47,508 bases of DNA from Clostridiales bacterium UBA1742. GTDB taxonomy: Bacteria; Bacillota; Clostridia; TANB77; CAG-508. Under the pieces are notes generated by a model, which worked only from the letters and a program-made list of their open reading frames with translations, ran no database searches and was not told the DNA's origin. The translations under genes and the position numbers were made by a program. The DNA lies in NCBI GenBank assembly GCA_002314935.1, contig DCHW01000026.1, positions 1-47,508 of the forward strand. The letters are read 5' to 3'. This document shows positions 27,143 to 35,333 of this stretch, one piece after another (within the stretch, counting starts at the first letter, position 1; the number at the start of each line of letters is the position of its first letter).

Positions 27143-28061
27143 TTATAAAACAGCACCTAAAATTAAAATACCTAAATTATTTTTATAAATTTCATTAAAT
27201 TGAGAAATTGGAAGCGGGTTTTGACCAAGACCTGCTTCTATTGTGTATCCAGGCTTTTTATATTGTTGTAAAAACCAATCTTTATAACCTGCAAAACTCG
27301 AATTAAATTCTGGATTTGTTAAGGTATAACCTGAAATTGATGCAAAAGTTTCTCCAATTGTTTTAGCTTCAGTAGATGCATAATTTTGAAATTGCCAATA
27401 AATTTCTTTGCCTTGCGTATGGTATGCAAGAATTAGCCTAAAATTATGTTGTAGTGTAAAATTATATAAAGCTAATGCTTCGGGGGCAACTAGTGGACCT
27501 TCTCCAACATAATCCCTAGGTGAAGGAGATGTAAAACCTTGTGAAAATTTTATTTTTTTTGCTTTTTCCCAACCAGCAGGAAATTGTAAATTTAAATCTA
27601 CACCATTTATATTTGCTTTCCAGCCATCTGGAAAGGGAATTGAAGGATATCTATTAGAAATTTTTTTTGCATTAGTATAAATAGAACTACCGTATTGGGT
27701 AAAAATTATTTACTAAATTTACACCATCAGGATTACACAGTGGAACAATATAAATTGAGGAATAATTATAAATATCTTTTGCTTTTTGACCATAAATTTT
27801 AGAATTGTTTGAATATGCAATACAAAAATCTTCAATAAATTTCATAAGAATATTACAAGTTATTGATTCATTAGCATGAATGGCAGCAGAATAAAAAACA
27901 TGATTTTTACCTTTTCCAATACGTATATATGGAATTGAATTTCCTAAAACACTATAACCAATAATATCTGACTGTAAAAAAGGATATGTTGTTAATAATT
28001 GTTTAATATCATTATATAAAATACTTGTAGTATACAAAGATGATGTAGATACGATAGACAT
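27143..28061 (-). CDS. M14 gamma-D-glutamyl-diaminopimelate peptidase, needs +1 shift at CGG
   Basis: A 305-residue zinc carboxypeptidase after one skipped base. Zinc ligands His and Glu are in AAIHANESIT, with NPDGVNLV after them. Downstream of the site come the substrate-pocket DGWKANINGVDLNLQFPAGW, FTSPSPRDYVG-GPLVAPEA, a third zinc ligand His in LAYHTQGKEIYW and catalytic Glu in YTIEAGLG. The zero frame reads CGG TAG at 27692-27687 and stops; skipping C gives P-I-G-S-S-I-Y. Family members cut peptidoglycan stem peptides. No secretion signal is visible. Its last codons lie in the right 74-bp repeat and run to a stop at 27143. Confidence 0.9.
27164..27237. repeat. 74-bp direct repeat, right copy
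   Basis: Identical to 26212-26285 and still in use as the C-terminal coding part of the M14 peptidase (…GILILGAVL). Confidence 0.9.
27690..27692 (-). other. Recoding site 9: in-phase CGG followed by TAG, M14 peptidase
   Basis: Minus strand CCA ATA CGG TAG TTC at codon 124. Skipping C gives P-I-G-S-S and reads through the zero-frame TAG. Without the shift the product lacks one zinc ligand and the catalytic Glu. Confidence 0.9.
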
Positions 28062-28152
28062 AATAACCTCCTAAAAATAAATCCTTAATTATAATATTTA
28101 AATTTAATAAAATATGTGATAAAATACTATAAAATATTTATGGAGGTAACTT

Positions 28153-28812
28153 ATGGAAAAGAAAGAAATATTAAAAAAAGTTGATCATACCTTGCTTAAT
28201 CAAACTGCTACATGGGAAGAAATAAAAAAAATATGTGATGATGCAATAAAATATAATGTTGCTTCAGTATGTATTCCACCATGTTATGTAGAAAGTGTAA
28301 AAAAATATGTTGAAAACAAAATGAAAGTATGTACAGTTATTGGATTTCCAAATGGATACAATACAACAGAAGTTAAAGCATTTGAAACACTACAAGCAAT
28401 TGAACAAGGTGCAGATGAAATAGATATGGTAATAAATATTGGATTTTTAAAAGATAGAAAATATGATTATATTGAAAATGAAATAAAAAAACTAAAAGAA
28501 ATATGTAATAATAAGATTTTAAAAGTAATAATAGAAACATGTTTATTAAATGAAGAAGAAAAGGTAAAAATGTGTGAAATTGTAAATAAAGCTGGAGCAG
28601 ATTTTATAAAAACATCTACAGGATTTTCAACAAATGGAGCAACTTTTGAAGATATAGAATTGTTTAAAAATAATTTAAAAAATAGTAGTGTAAAAATAAA
28701 AGCAGCAGGTGGAATAAAGTCATTTGCAGATGCAGAAAAATTTATAGAATTAGGCGCAGATAGACTTGGTACTAGTAGATTAATAAAAATATTAAATGAT
28801 GAAAACAAATAA
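28153..28812 (+). CDS. deoC: Deoxyribose-phosphate aldolase
   Basis: A 219-residue class I aldolase. It opens KVDHTLLNQTATWEEI, with DEIDMVINIG in the middle, the Schiff-base Lys in ADFIKTSTGFS (about 154) and the second Lys in VKIKAAGGI. Length and motifs match DeoC, which cleaves 2-deoxyribose-5-phosphate to acetaldehyde and glyceraldehyde-3-phosphate in deoxynucleoside salvage. GGAGG precedes ATG 28153. No other deo genes adjoin, though the nucleotidase at 13.1 kb could feed the same pathway. No CGG in the gene. Confidence 0.95.
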   Translation: MEKKEILKKVDHTLLNQTATWEEIKKICDDAIKYNVASVCIPPCYVESVKKYVENKMKVCTVIGFPNGYNTTEVKAFETLQAIEQGADEIDMVINIGFLKDRKYDYIENEIKKLKEICNNKILKVIIETCLLNEEEKVKMCEIVNKAGADFIKTSTGFSTNGATFEDIELFKNNLKNSSVKIKAAGGIKSFADAEKFIELGADRLGTSRLIKILNDENK

Positions 28813-28823
28813 TTAATAATATA

Positions 28824-28852
28824 TTGAAATATTAAGTAAACTTTGGTAAAAT
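28824..28852 (+). promoter_or_regulatory. Promoter of the folate-uptake operon
   Basis: TTGAAA (28824-28829) and TAAAAT (28847-28852) with a 17-nt spacer place the start just before the riboswitch. Confidence 0.75.
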
Positions 28853-28860
28853 GTAGCAAA

Positions 28861-28955
28861 TAGAGTAGAAAATAAATAGTTAAGTGTTACTAAACGGGAA
28901 GTTGTTAGTAAACGAAAAAGCTTTTAGCTTTGCTGATTTATTTTCGCATTCCGCT
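28861..28955 (+). promoter_or_regulatory. Tetrahydrofolate (THF) riboswitch
   Basis: The segment matches the THF aptamer in order: AGAGTAGA, stem AAATAAAT/ATTTATTT, the conserved GTTAAGTGT, stem TTACTAA/TTAGTAA enclosing ACGGGAAG, then AACGAA, hairpin AAGC/GCTT, and the 3' core CGCATTCCGCT. It stands between a good promoter and a folate-transporter gene, the classical setting. Ligand binding would lower expression of folate uptake. The match is by eye. Confidence 0.85.
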
Positions 28956-28984
28956 ATTAAACAAAGTTTATCTTTATTTAACGT

Positions 28985-29016
28985 GGAAGCTCCAAAAATT
29001 AAGGGGGCTTTTTATT
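28985..29016 (+). terminator. Riboswitch expression platform (terminator or Shine-Dalgarno sequester)
   Basis: AAGCTCC pairs with GGGGGCTT and is followed by TTTT. The 3' arm AGGGGG is also the ribosome site of folT, so the hairpin can stop transcription or hide the ribosome site. Confidence 0.7.
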
Positions 29017-30841
29017 ATGACAAAATTATGCATAACAAAAAACAAAAAAAATATTTTAGCGGCATTGTTATTAGCAGTGCTATTAATTCTTTCTAGATTT
29101 TTATCTGTAAAGACAAGCTTATTAGTAATAAGTTTTAGTTTTATTCCACTTATGATTTGTGCAATTTATTTAGGACCTAAATATGCTACTTTAATTGCTG
29201 CACTTGGAGATTTAATAGGTGCTTTGTTATTCCCTTTTGGAACATATTTTATAGGATTTACAATTTCAGCAGGACTTATCCGGTTTTGTTTATGGAGTGT
29301 TTTTATATAAAGAACCAAATAAAAAAATATCTAATTTTAAATTTGTTTTAAAATTAATTATAAGTAGTGTTATATCACTAGGTTTAATAAAAGTATTAAT
29401 GGAATCATTATTTTTAAAAATTTTATATGGTAAAGCATATATGATGATTTTGGCTACAAGAATTGGAACACAAATAATAATGTTACCAATACAAATAATA
29501 ACAATTTATTTATTGGAAAAAGCGTTTACACCATTAGTAAAAAAATACTTATGTAATGAAGAAAAAATTGGGATAGATGAATATTTAGATACATTTGATA
29601 AATTTACAAAAGACCCTAATTTAGATGCAATGAAATATTTAATGCAAAAATTTGATAATCCACAAGATAAATTAAAAATAATTCATGTAGCTGGTACAAA
29701 TGGAAAAGGAAGTGTTTGCGAAATGCTTTCATCTGTACTTGTTAATGCAAATTATAAAGTGGGAAAATTTATATCACCACATCTTATAAAATTTAATGAT
29801 GGAATTTATATAAATAAAGTTGAAATTACAAATGAAGAAGTAGAAGAAATTATGGAAGAATTGTCACAACATATAAGCGAATATAACCAAACACACGAAA
29901 CACCTGTAAAATGGTTTGAAGCAATAACTAGTTTAACATTAATTTATTTTGCAAAAAATAATTGTGATTTTGCAATATTAGAAACTGGGCTTGGAGGAAC
30001 AACAGATTGTACTAATATTGTGAATTCATTAGTGTCTATAATTACAAATGTTGGATTTGATCATGTAGACATTTTGGGAAATTCGTTAGAAAAAATTGCA
30101 GAACATAAAGCAGGAATTATTAAGCCAAACACAGATACAATTTCTGTATTGCAAGAAACAGTTACTGAAGTAATACGTAACAAATGTATAAAAGAAAATG
30201 CAGTATTGCATATGGTATCAGATGAAAATATTAAAAATTATTCATATACGCAAGAACTACAAAATTTTGATTATAAAAATTATAAAAATATAGAAATAAA
30301 TTTAAAAGGAAAAGTTCAAACATATAATGCAGCAGAAGTTTTAGAATGTATAGATATTTTAAAAGAAAAGGGATATGAAATTCCAGATGAAGCTATATAC
30401 ACAGGATTAAAAAATGTTATCCATAGGGCAAGAATGGAAAAATTAAGTGACAATCCTTTGATTATTTTTGATGGTGGTCATAATGAAAGTGCTATAATGA
30501 GCTTTAAACAAAACATATACCAATATTATAAAGACAAGAAAAAAATATATATAGTTTCTAATTTAAAAACAAAAGATTATAGAACAAATATAAAATTATT
30601 ATGTGAGGACAAAGATGCAATATTTATTTTTACAGGAGGAAATAATAAGCATAAATATGTTTCAAAGGAAGCTTTATATAATGAAGCAAAAAATTACTTA
30701 GATATGAACATTTACAAATATGAATTTAAAGAAGCATTAAATATTGCAATGAAGGCCTATTCTGATTATGCAATTATAATTGTTGGAAGCTTCTATGTGT
30801 ATAAAACAGCATGCGAGGTTATAAAAAATGATAGAAATTAA
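29017..30841 (+). CDS. folT-folC: FolT-FolC fusion: folate ECF S-component and folylpolyglutamate synthase, needs +1 shift at CGG
   Basis: A 607-residue protein after one skipped base. Residues about 10-180 form a six-helix folate S-component (FIPLMICAIYLGPKYATLIA, then AGLI-GFVYGVFLYKEP). From about 200 a full folylpolyglutamate synthase follows with no stop between: HVAGTNGKGSVCEML P-loop, SPHLIKFNDGIYIN, ETGLGGTTDCTN, HAD-free C-terminal domain with FDGGHNESA. CGG (29281-29283) lies in the fifth helix region; the zero frame stops soon after, while skipping C gives I-G-F-V-Y-G, normal for FolT. The fusion would glutamylate, and so trap, folate at its point of entry. ATG 29017 follows AGGGGG. 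It overlaps ecfA by 14 nt. Confidence 0.9.
29281..29283 (+). other. Recoding site 10: in-phase CGG, folT part of the fusion
   Basis: CTT ATC CGG TTT TGT at codon 89. Skipping C gives L-I-G-F-V-Y-G, and the frame runs on into FolC. Confidence 0.88.
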
Positions 30842-31653
30842 AAACGTAGATTACAGTTACAGAAATAAAAAAAGAGTATTGCAAAATGTTAACCTTGAAA
30901 TAGAAGAAAATGAAATGATTGCAATAATAGGCAAAAACGGTTCTCGGAAAATCTACTTTAGCTAAATTAATAGCAGGAATTATTAAACCTAAAAAAGGTG
31001 AAATTAATATTAATGAAATAAATACGTCAAAAACAAAAGATTTTGTAAATTTAAGGAAAACAGTAGGAATGGTTTTTCAAAATCCAGAGAATCAAATTAT
31101 TTTTAATAATGTGTATGATGATTTAGCTTTTGCAATAAAAAATTTAAAATTAGATAATGAAGAAATAAGAATAAAAGATGCCTTGCAAAAAGTAAAAATG
31201 GAAGAACATATAAATAGTGAATCATATAATTTATCACTGGGACAAAAACAAAGAATTGTAATAGCAGGTATCCTTGCAATAAATCCAGATTATATTATTT
31301 TTGATGAACCGACAACAATGCTAGATTCAGAAGGAAAACAAGATGTTTATGATATAATAAAAGAATTAAAAAAGAAAAAAACTATTATTTATATAACAAA
31401 TATAATTGATGAAATACTAATGGCTGATAAAATTGCAATAATTGAAGAAGGTAAAATATTAAAAATTTTTAAAAAAGATGAAATATTAGAAAATGCATTG
31501 TTTTTGAAAGAGCATAATTTTAAGTTGCCAAAGATAGTTGAAAATGTAATTGAATTACAAAAAAATGAAGTAGAAATTAATATGGATAAATGGACAAACA
31601 ATGAATTTATGACCAAGATAATAGAGGTGCTAAAAAATGAAAAATATAATTAA
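30828..31653 (+). CDS. ecfA: Energy-coupling factor ATPase EcfA, needs +1 shift at CGG
   Basis: A 274-residue ABC ATPase after one skipped base. Walker A is GKNGS-GKST, Q-loop VFQNPENQIIF, signature LSLGQKQR and Walker B YIIFDEPTTMLD. Without the shift at CGG (30945-30947) the P-loop reads GSRKIY and the frame ends early. The ATG lies within the end of folT-folC, and the gene overlaps ecfT by 17 nt, so all three are one transcript under the riboswitch. Only one EcfA is present; ECF complexes often use two paralogues, so this one may form a homodimer or share another subunit. Confidence 0.92.
30945..30947 (+). other. Recoding site 11: in-phase CGG in EcfA Walker A
   Basis: GGT TCT CGG AAA ATC at codon 40, the same 15-nt context as TraG site 6. 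Skipping C gives G-S-G-K-S-T. Confidence 0.92.
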
Positions 31654-32212
31654 ATTTTTAGTATTTATTTGTTATTCAATTTTAATATTTTTTATAAATA
31701 ACTATATTGTACTTGGTATAATAACAATTATTAATGCAATATTAATAGTTATATTAAAATTAAATTTTAAAGATGTTATAAAAAAGCTATTAAAATTATT
31801 TGTTTTTATTGGATTTACAATAATTATTAATATTATAGTGGAATCAATTGATTATGCAATATTAATAGCAATAAAATTGTTATTAATTTGTAATATAACA
31901 TATATATTTTCAAAAACAATTACGTATATGGAGTTTGCAGAAGTAATAGAAAAAATATTTTATCCATTAAAAATATTTAAAATAGATTCTAAAAATGTTG
32001 GATTAATTATATGTATATCCATTGCTTTTATTCCAATATTACAAAAGGAATTAGAAGAATTGAAAAATGCATTAAAAATAAAGGGATTTAAAATTAATTT
32101 AATTAATATACTAAAAAATATTAATATAATTAGTAAACCATTTTTTATATCAATATTGCGTAAAGTAAATGAATTAGAAAATTCATTAGCTATAAAAGGA
32201 TATATGTTTTGA
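31637..32212 (+). CDS. ecfT: Energy-coupling factor transmembrane protein EcfT
   Basis: A 191-residue membrane protein with four or five hydrophobic helices in the first 110 residues, and the two C-terminal coupling helices. These carry LKIKGF and LAIKGY where EcfT proteins have the X-R-G motifs that contact the ATPases; here Arg is replaced by Lys in both. It is shorter than most EcfT proteins (about 250-270), so loops are reduced. It completes an ECF transporter with FolT and EcfA. Confidence 0.85.
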   Translation: MKNIIKFLVFICYSILIFFINNYIVLGIITIINAILIVILKLNFKDVIKKLLKLFVFIGFTIIINIIVESIDYAILIAIKLLLICNITYIFSKTITYMEFAEVIEKIFYPLKIFKIDSKNVGLIICISIAFIPILQKELEELKNALKIKGFKINLINILKNINIISKPFFISILRKVNELENSLAIKGYMF

Positions 32213-32303
32213 TAAAACTAAATAATATAAAAAAATATTGAAAATAAAAAAACGATAATATATAATTTAAATATCAAAAACAAAAGAAAAAGGTGGTGAA
32301 AAA

Positions 32304-32951
32304 ATGAAGGAAAATAAAAAAATTAAAATAGGTTTAGGAACAGCAATATGCATTTTTATAATTGTATTATTGATAATAGCACTAGCAGGAGTTTATTATT
32401 TTGGTTTTATAAAAAATAATGAAAAAATTGAAGTAATAAATAATGAAAAAATTGCTTTAGAAAAAGAGATAACTACTCTAGAGCAGGATAATAATTTAGG
32501 AACAGAAGAAACAAATGTAAATGTAAGTAGTACTAGTGAAAATGTAACATATAAAGATATTGTTGGAGTGTATACTGGAAAGATAATATTAAATGAAACC
32601 GATTCTGAAGGAAATAAATTTAGTGATGGATATTGTTTAACTTTATATGAAAATGGTACATACAAATATGAACATGGTGTAGCTGCAGCAGGTGGAACTA
32701 TTGGAAATTATATTATAGAAAATGACTCCATAATACTTAATAAATGGTTTAAAACAAGTTCTGATACAAGTGCTGTTGCAACAAATGGAAAAATAGAATT
32801 AACTTTAAATAAAGATGGAAGTATAATTGATTTTAATGAAGCAACAAAGGTTACATTAAAAAAAATAAAAACAAATATTGAAGTTGACGAAGTTAACCAG
32901 TTAATACATGGAGAAGGATTAGGAAACGAACATGGATTTGTAAAGGAATAA
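32304..32951 (+). CDS. Membrane-anchored extracellular protein, unknown
   Basis: A 215-residue protein with a short basic N-terminus, one membrane helix (about 10-35), a Glu/Thr-rich stalk and a beta-rich C-terminal domain (about 85-185). The domain reads like a lipocalin-type or META-like fold, with IVGVYTGKIIL and CLTLYENGTYKYEHG. This resembles conserved small extracytoplasmic proteins of Clostridia, but I cannot name a family. AAAGGTGGTGA precedes ATG 32304. Confidence 0.7.
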   Translation: MKENKKIKIGLGTAICIFIIVLLIIALAGVYYFGFIKNNEKIEVINNEKIALEKEITTLEQDNNLGTEETNVNVSSTSENVTYKDIVGVYTGKIILNETDSEGNKFSDGYCLTLYENGTYKYEHGVAAAGGTIGNYIIENDSIILNKWFKTSSDTSAVATNGKIELTLNKDGSIIDFNEATKVTLKKIKTNIEVDEVNQLIHGEGLGNEHGFVKE

Positions 32952-32975
32952 ATAGAATTATTTATATTAAAATAT

Positions 32976-33014
32976 AAAAACCCAAGGTAGCAAAGTTATT
33001 ACCTTGGGTTTTTT
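32976..33014 (+). terminator. Terminator
   Basis: AAACCCAAGGTA and TACCTTGGGTTT (with small internal bulges) form a long stem followed by TTTTAT. Confidence 0.8.
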
Positions 33015-33093
33015 ATAAATTAGTAAACAATTTAATTTTTCGGCATATTATGTATTGGGTAGAAATACCACAATATATAATAAGGAGTGAAAA

Positions 33094-34621
33094 AATGAGT
33101 AGAGCTATAGGAAATTGGTTACTTATTGTTATAGTAGCAGTTGTATCAATTATAGTAGCGGCTTTAATAATATCTGATATTACTGTAAAAGTTACATTTA
33201 ATAGTAATGGAGGATCATCTGTTTCAAGTCAAAATGTAATTAAAGGTAAAAAAATTATTGAACCAGAAATACCAGCTGGACCAGATGGACTAGAATTTGT
33301 TGGTTGGTTTTATAATGATGTACAGTGGAATTTTAATGAAGATACTGTAAAAGGAGATATGGAACTTGTTGCAAGATGGAATTGGGACGGAAAAACAGCT
33401 AATTATGATTGGTTTACTAAAAGCGAGTATGAAAAAACAGAGGATTTTTATATAAGTAATGGTGCAGAATTATATGCATTAGCACAACTTGTAAGAGAAG
33501 AAAATTCTGTGAATTTTGAAGAAAAAAATATTATTTTAACAAAAGATATATACATTAATGGAAAAGAGTGGACTCCAATAGGTACTGAAACTATTGCTTT
33601 TAAAGGAAACATAATAGGACAAAATCATAAAATTTCAGGTCTTACTATAACAGATGAAAATCAAAATATTACAGGTTGGGATGCTGCTCTATTTGGATCT
33701 ATAGAAGGTTCAAAAACTAAAGCAGTAGTTATTAATGATTTAATAGTGGAAAATGTAAATATTAGTCTTAATAAAAAAGATGGAAGTAATTATGCAGGAA
33801 CAGCAGTAGCTGGTATTATAAAAAATGTAAATGTTTACAATGTAATTGCAACAGGAAAAATTAATGTAAATACTAATGCTAGTACTGTAGCAGGAATGTT
33901 TTTAGTTAATGAAGATACTGTTAAAATGGAAAATGTTATAAACAATGTTGAAATTTCTGGAACAAGATATAATGCAACAACTTCAGCAAGTGCATATTTT
34001 ATTTTAGGCGGAATAACAGGCCAAATAGCAGGAGATGGTCCGTTTTATTATAATAATTGTGTAAACAATGCAAATATAATAATGGATAATCCATTTAAAG
34101 ATGATTTAACTGAAAATATAGGAGGATATGTTCCAGAAACAATAGCGGGACATATTGTGGGGCAAACAGCAGCTTTTTCAAAATTAAGAGTAGTATTTGA
34201 TAATTGTACAAAATCAGAAAATGCTTTGATTTATGGATCACATTTATATAAAATAGTATCAGATTCTAATGGATATAAATTTGAATTTGTAAATCAAGCA
34301 GTAATGCAAGGGAAAAGATATATAGACGAAACAAATACTATAGATTATGGTTATACTTATATTACTGGAGATAAAGATATAAGTTTTAAATATGGAAATG
34401 AAACAATATATTTTGTACCAACAGATACTGTTTTTAATTTGGATACAATTAATGAAGATTATAAAACTAAAGGTACAGTTGGATTTGTAGATAAAGATAA
34501 TTGCTTTTATTCAACTAAAGTTGCAACTACAGAAGAAGATATAAGAGTTGTTGCAGGTGGAAAATGGCTAGTAAGTTATAGTCCGGGAGACCATGCAATA
34601 ATTTATACATTTGATAAATAA
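33094..34621 (+). CDS. Surface protein with InlB B-repeat-like domain
   Basis: A 508-residue protein with an N-terminal membrane helix (about 5-27). One Listeria/Bacteroides-type (Flg_new) repeat follows: VTFNSNGGSSVSSQNV, GLEFVGWFYN, ELVARWNWDG. After that comes a long region of beta-helix-like repeats (GLTITDENQNITGWDAALFGSIEG and similar) with several internal GLUG-like units. No sortase motif is visible, so the N-terminal helix is the anchor. ATG 33094 is preceded by AAGGAG; the ATG at 33050 has no site. All CGG triplets are out of phase. Confidence 0.78.
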
Positions 34622-34660
34622 AAGAAAAAACAGGTAATTAGCCTGTTTTTTCTTTTTTAT
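34621..34660 (+). terminator. Bidirectional terminator
   Basis: AAAAAACAGG and CCTGTTTTTT pair around TAATTAG. It overlaps the stop codon region of the convergent gene ending at 34638. Confidence 0.75.
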
Positions 34661-35195
34661 ATAGAGCATCCATTTTATTCCAGAAGGAATATAACTGCTC
34701 TGAGGGAGCTTGCAAATTTAGAGATTTTTGTTTAAGTTTGTTAAAAGTTTCTTCAGTAATTATTTGTTTTGCTATTGCTGTGAGAATAATTTTATCAAGC
34801 AAATGGGAATCAATGCAATAATATCTACAAAAAGATTTTTTGCTTAATGGACTGTTTGAATAAAGAATTGTCCAATGAAGTATTTCTTTTTCTTTTGGTA
34901 AATATTTTTGACGCTCAATAATAAGATGGGCATATTTCTTTTTCGACCGAATGCCAGCAGCTTCGCCTGCTTTAGCAGTAGAATTAAAAACAGCTTTTCT
35001 TACAATTAGTGAAATTGTTTTGTCATTAACTGCACCGATAATTATGGCTTTGGCAAGTAAATTATAAAAAGTACTACTACTTATATTATATTCTTGCTCA
35101 AAGAATTGATGAGAACATGCAAATTCTGTTTCGGCATATTGCCTAGCAAGTTCTGCCATTTGTACCCGGGAAAAATTTTTAACAGTTCTTTTCAT
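34638..35195 (-). CDS. Putative DNA-binding accessory protein with two in-phase CGGs
   Basis: A 185-residue basic protein with two helix-turn-helix-like segments (FFEQEYNISSSTFYNLLAKA near 33-52 and SFCRYYCIDSHLLDKIILTA near 128-147). I do not know the family; it looks like a mobile-element regulator. ATG 35195 follows AGGAGG; the longer frame from 35246 lacks a site. It is unusual in carrying CGG in phase twice (35168-35166 and 34949-34947), and skipping there destroys the frame, so these CGGs encode Arg in whatever host shaped the gene. It is divergent from the 35334 gene across a 32-bp perfect palindrome. A decayed paralogue lies at 35737-35886. Confidence 0.7.
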   Translation of the reverse strand: MKRTVKNFSRVQMAELARQYAETEFACSHQFFEQEYNISSSTFYNLLAKAIIIGAVNDKTISLIVRKAVFNSTAKAGEAAGIRSKKKYAHLIIERQKYLPKEKEILHWTILYSNSPLSKKSFCRYYCIDSHLLDKIILTAIAKQIITEETFNKLKQKSLNLQAPSEQLYSFWNKMDALYKKEKTG

Positions 35196-35242
35196 AATTA
35201 GCGCCCTCCTAAAAATTAGTAAAAAAATTATATAACAACGCA

Positions 35243-35291
35243 ACAATTATGTCAACAATAGTTGACATAATTGTAATAAAGAATGTATAAT
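35243..35291 (+). promoter_or_regulatory. Promoter with perfect 32-bp operator
   Basis: ACAATTATGTCAAC and GTTGACATAATTGT are perfect 14-bp arms around AATA (35243-35274). The right arm contains TTGACA (35262-35267), and TATAAT lies 18 nt on (35286-35291). A dimeric regulator binding here would block transcription of the 35334 gene. Confidence 0.8.
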
Positions 35292-35333
35292 AAATAAAGC
35301 AAAGTTTTTATTAAATAACAAAGGAGACTTATT

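Noticed and set aside
430..31653. Nine broken genes as ordinary pseudogenes
   Set aside because: All breaks are the same event (C before GGN, in phase); reading continues cleanly with intact motifs, and several genes are essential-type or in operons. Random decay gives mixed insertions, deletions and stops, as in the true remnant at 39394.
430..31653. CGG reassigned to another amino acid (Trp or Gln, as in some Firmicutes) or to stop
   Set aside because: A reassigned sense codon would keep the zero frame, but here the zero frame ends and homology resumes at +1. A stop would lose conserved C-terminal domains.
430..31653. -1 shifts or slippery-heptamer sites
   Set aside because: There is no X-XXY-YYZ pattern or shared upstream codon, and the restored frame needs one base skipped, not one re-read.
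34638..35195. Two further shift sites at the in-phase CGGs
   Set aside because: The zero frame is open and protein-like throughout; skipping C at either CGG gives early stops, so they are read as Arg in the gene's original context.
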